DNA from: Mariprofundus sp. KV
Lineage (GTDB): Bacteria > Pseudomonadota > Zetaproteobacteria > Mariprofundales > Mariprofundaceae
Length of the DNA: 64,000 nt
Assembly: GCF_013387475.1 (NCBI RefSeq)
Contig: NZ_VWNB01000007.1
Span: forward strand, 1 to 64,000
Direction of reading: 5' to 3'
The notes under the pieces are model-generated. The model was not told the DNA's origin. It did not search any database and saw only the letters and a list, made by a program, of their open reading frames with translations. A program made the position numbers and the translations under genes. Of this stretch, positions 61,928-64,000 are shown one piece after another (position 1 is the stretch's first letter; the number at the start of each line of letters is the position of its first letter).

Positions 61928-63078
61928 AGCTTTGGAACCCCACCAATTCTGCCAGTCTTGTATATTGGAACAATTGGCCGATCATTTCTTAATATGTCAC
62001 CCGGGATTTCGTCCAATCGGTAGGCAAAACTTTCATTTTCTTCTTTGGCTACAAATACAGTCCTATACTTACCCAACACATCTAAAACTTCAGTGTTATG
62101 AGTTGAGAAAACCAATTGTGCATTATTTGGATTGGTCTCTTCATCAGTAAATAATTTTATCAGCCATGGAAGGATGTCAGGGTGCAAATTTATATCAAAT
62201 TCATCTAAGACTAAAACCCCCCCCATCTCTAGCATGATTTTGTATCTCCAAAGTTGCTTATACAGTGATTGAGTTCCACTAGATTCAGCAAAAATTGGTA
62301 AAGGATGAACTTCTTCATCGATTTTATGCAAAAAAACAGGAATATACTCTTTCTCTTCGACTTCTGGATTAGATCCATCTTTCTGTATAACTTTTATATC
62401 GTAAATAGCTTCATCAAACTTATGGATCAACTCTTTTGAAAAACCGAGAACCTCTGAATGCTCAAAATACAACTTACTAATTGCTGATTCAGTATCATTG
62501 GACGCATGCATCAATCCAGCATAAGAAACATTGCTAGAAATTCGTCTAAAGAAATTATAAATTGGCTCCATGCAATCAATTTCATATTGATGAGCAGTGC
62601 TTACAATTGAAGCATTAGAGCGAAGCTTCTTGATTACTCCAAGTTCTTTATACTCGTTAATACAATTCTTCAGCTTATTACCTTTTCGTTCTACTATAGG
62701 AGAAAACCTTTTTTTCTTACGAAAAATACATTCAGAGATAACCTCATCTCTAGATGACACTAACTCGTATCTATAGGTTACATCATCTACAATAAACTCA
62801 ACATATATAAAAGACTCATCCTTATTACGAAAAAAGGACTCATAATATATTGGCTCCTCAGGCTTCCTGCTAAACGAGTTACAGCAAAAGTTGTTTAGAA
62901 AGGGAATTATCTTTAACGCATTTGTCTTACCAGAACCATTTGCACCTTTAACACAAAGAACATTGGTAAATGATTTTCCATTGGAAATATAGCCTGGGCA
63001 TTTTGAGCCTAATCTCAATGAGATTTCAACCCCTTCTTTAAAACAGAAAAAGTTTTGAGCACCAAATTCCAATAGCAT
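61924..63078 (-). CDS. AAA ATPase, OLD/RloA-like
   Basis: A 384-residue ATPase of the AAA_15/21 type (COG1106-like). Walker A is KGANGSGKTNALKI near residue 45, Walker B VLVLDEFDINLHP near 300, and the switch His is in VFSTHNTEVLD. The C-terminus GRIGGVPKL is typical of the group. There is no attached nuclease (TOPRIM) domain. Such ATPases usually form sensor halves of phage-defence pairs. The low GC content and lack of link to the flanking ettA and rluC genes point to acquisition. Confidence 0.8.
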   Translation of the reverse strand: MLLEFGAQNFFCFKEGVEISLRLGSKCPGYISNGKSFTNVLCVKGANGSGKTNALKIIPFLNNFCCNSFSRKPEEPIYYESFFRNKDESFIYVEFIVDDVTYRYELVSSRDEVISECIFRKKKRFSPIVERKGNKLKNCINEYKELGVIKKLRSNASIVSTAHQYEIDCMEPIYNFFRRISSNVSYAGLMHASNDTESAISKLYFEHSEVLGFSKELIHKFDEAIYDIKVIQKDGSNPEVEEKEYIPVFLHKIDEEVHPLPIFAESSGTQSLYKQLWRYKIMLEMGGVLVLDEFDINLHPDILPWLIKLFTDEETNPNNAQLVFSTHNTEVLDVLGKYRTVFVAKEENESFAYRLDEIPGDILRNDRPIVPIYKTGRIGGVPKL

Positions 63079-63191
63079 TAAGAACCCCTTGTTGATTGAT
63101 TTCGCCTAAACCCTACATTTGACAATCAATATTTCAACATTTAAAGCCTACTTTCCGTCACCATCTGTCACGTTATCGAAATACAGCTGCC

Positions 63192-63345
63192 CTAATGTGC
63201 CTCATAGATTATATCATATCCACTATCTGTTTTTTCCGTAAGTAGCGTCGCGCCTACCTCAAGACGGCCAAGAGTATCTGGCCAATCACCACAGGCAACC
63301 ATCGACCAATAGCGGTATTCGATGTCAGCTGAATTACTTATGAAG
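63192..63345 (-). pseudogene. Short coding-like frame, possible gene remnant
   Basis: Between the ATPase and the rluC-like gene a minus-strand frame reads EYRYWSMVACGDWPD, then TLGRLEVGATLLTEK and IIYEAH-stop, which looks protein-like. It lacks a proper start: the frame enters from inside the end of the rluC-like gene. The only ATG would give a 36-residue product with no ribosome site. It may be the tail of a lost gene. Confidence 0.3.
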
Positions 63346-64000
63346 AAGTGGGTTCCAGTTGGCTGGCCAGTCGGCTTTTAGTTCGAGAGACTTACCGGTA
63401 ATCGGATGATCAAAACGAAGACGCCAGGCGTGTAGCATGAGGCCTTTGCCGCCGAGGGATTTGTAGGCGGTGAGTTCATCCTTTTCGGCATATTTGCCAT
63501 CACCAAGAATGGCATGTCCCTCATTCTGTAACTGCACACGCAGCTGGTGGGTACGGCCACTATGGGGAGTAAGCGCGACCATGGCGTAATCCAACCCGGC
63601 GCGCTGATAATGTTTCATCACCTGATAATCGGTGACCGACTCTTTGCCATCTTCTGAATCAACCACCATGCGCTCACCACCGCGCACAATACCCTTGGCA
63701 AGCTTTGAGCTCATGCGTCCGGCATGGGCAAAAGGGTGGCCGCTAATCAGCGCGAAATAGGTTTTCTGCATGTCGCGTTCACGGAATGACTCGGTGAGTT
63801 TACGCAGCGCCTCCAGATTCTTGGCCATCAGCAGCACACCGGAAGTATCACGATCAAGACGGTGGGCAAGCCTGAGATCAACCAGTCCGCGCTGTTCTTT
63901 GAGCGCTTCGATCAGCCCTGCATCGTGACCGGAACCGCCATGCACTACTAAACCTGCCGGTTTATTCACCACCAGCAGCCAATCATCCTCGAACAGAATC
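63334..64000 (-). CDS. rluC: RluC-like 23S rRNA pseudouridine synthase, 5' end outside window
   Basis: A partial frame of at least 222 codons that continues off the right edge (the first visible residues read ILFEDDWLLVVNKPAG). The catalytic segment HRLDRDTSGVLLMAK contains the essential Asp. ALTPHSGRTHQLRVQ and HAWRLRFDHPI are other RluA-family blocks, and VVHGGSG suits RluC. The enzyme converts uridines of 23S rRNA to pseudouridine. RluD or a paralogue cannot be excluded without the N-terminal S4 domain. Confidence 0.9.
   Translation of the reverse strand, partial: ILFEDDWLLVVNKPAGLVVHGGSGHDAGLIEALKEQRGLVDLRLAHRLDRDTSGVLLMAKNLEALRKLTESFRERDMQKTYFALISGHPFAHAGRMSSKLAKGIVRGGERMVVDSEDGKESVTDYQVMKHYQRAGLDYAMVALTPHSGRTHQLRVQLQNEGHAILGDGKYAEKDELTAYKSLGGKGLMLHAWRLRFDHPITGKSLELKADWPANWNPLLHK

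Noticed and set aside
1-64000. CRISPR arrays, rRNA, tRNA, tmRNA or intact insertion sequences
   Set aside because: No regularly spaced direct repeats of CRISPR size, no rRNA or tRNA hallmark segments and no transposase gene were seen when reading the window.

Overview
The window reads as chromosome of a Gram-negative, flagellated, respiring proteobacterium. Supporting this are a complete lipid A and BAM outer-membrane cluster, TonB receptors with ExbBD, Tat export, flagellar FliK and FhlB-like genes, a RegB/RegA redox two-component pair, and a DnaK operon with both a CIRCE element and a sigma-32-like promoter. The use of LpxI rather than LpxH, together with the overall mix, would fit a deep-branching group such as the Zetaproteobacteria. 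That placement is an impression from gene content, not a computed result.

Layout. 0.1-14.3 kb (minus strand): one long housekeeping run, rpsB-tsf-pyrH-frr-uppS-cdsA-dxr-rseP-bamA-skp-lpxD-fabZ-lpxA-lpxI-lpxB, with mostly overlapping or near-overlapping ends. 14.6-17.5 kb: a small orphan gene, a pentapeptide-repeat protein, and a LexA/UmuD-like repressor with a Y-family polymerase. 17.6-30.9 kb: a metal and redox island made of two TonB receptors (one of the NosA/OprC copper type), ExbB-ExbD-TonB, a six-gene metal operon with a NapH-like ferredoxin and a CcdA-like protein, regBA, and a Tat-exported Csp1-like copper-storage protein. 30.9-36.9 kb: hrcA-grpE-dnaK-dnaJ-dapB. 37-43 kb: an L,D-transpeptidase, two exported beta-lactamase-fold proteins, and a large exported dikinase-like protein. 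43-47.5 kb: a coiled-coil protein, a membrane BON/OmpA-like protein, a Rab-like GTPase and a class III nucleotidyl cyclase. 47.5-49 kb: tatABC. 49.3-55.2 kb: a four-gene phosphorelay cluster. 55.3-57.3 kb: fliK and fhlB-like. 57.4-61.2 kb: small membrane, dehydrogenase-like and Sel1 proteins and ettA. 61.4-63.1 kb: an AT-rich AAA ATPase plus partner pair that looks acquired. The window ends inside an rluC-like gene.

How parts work together. The clearest new signal is regulatory. 15-bp boxes resembling the RegA/RegR site sit upstream of all five transcription units of the metal island: both TonB receptors, exbB, regB and csp. In each case the promoter-proximal box lies 19-23 nt (21 nt in three of five) upstream of a -10-like hexamer. 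This predicts a RegBA-controlled metal (probably copper) acquisition and storage regulon. The exbB start is also buried in a 14-bp perfect inverted repeat. The second candidate for an undescribed system is the 43-47.5 kb membrane protein/GTPase/cyclase operon. Other notable structure: three copies of a palindromic miniature element, a second family of small hairpin repeats, a perfect 16-bp palindrome in front of the LexA/UmuD-like gene, and an exported glucan-water-dikinase-like protein next to two penicillin-binding-fold proteins.
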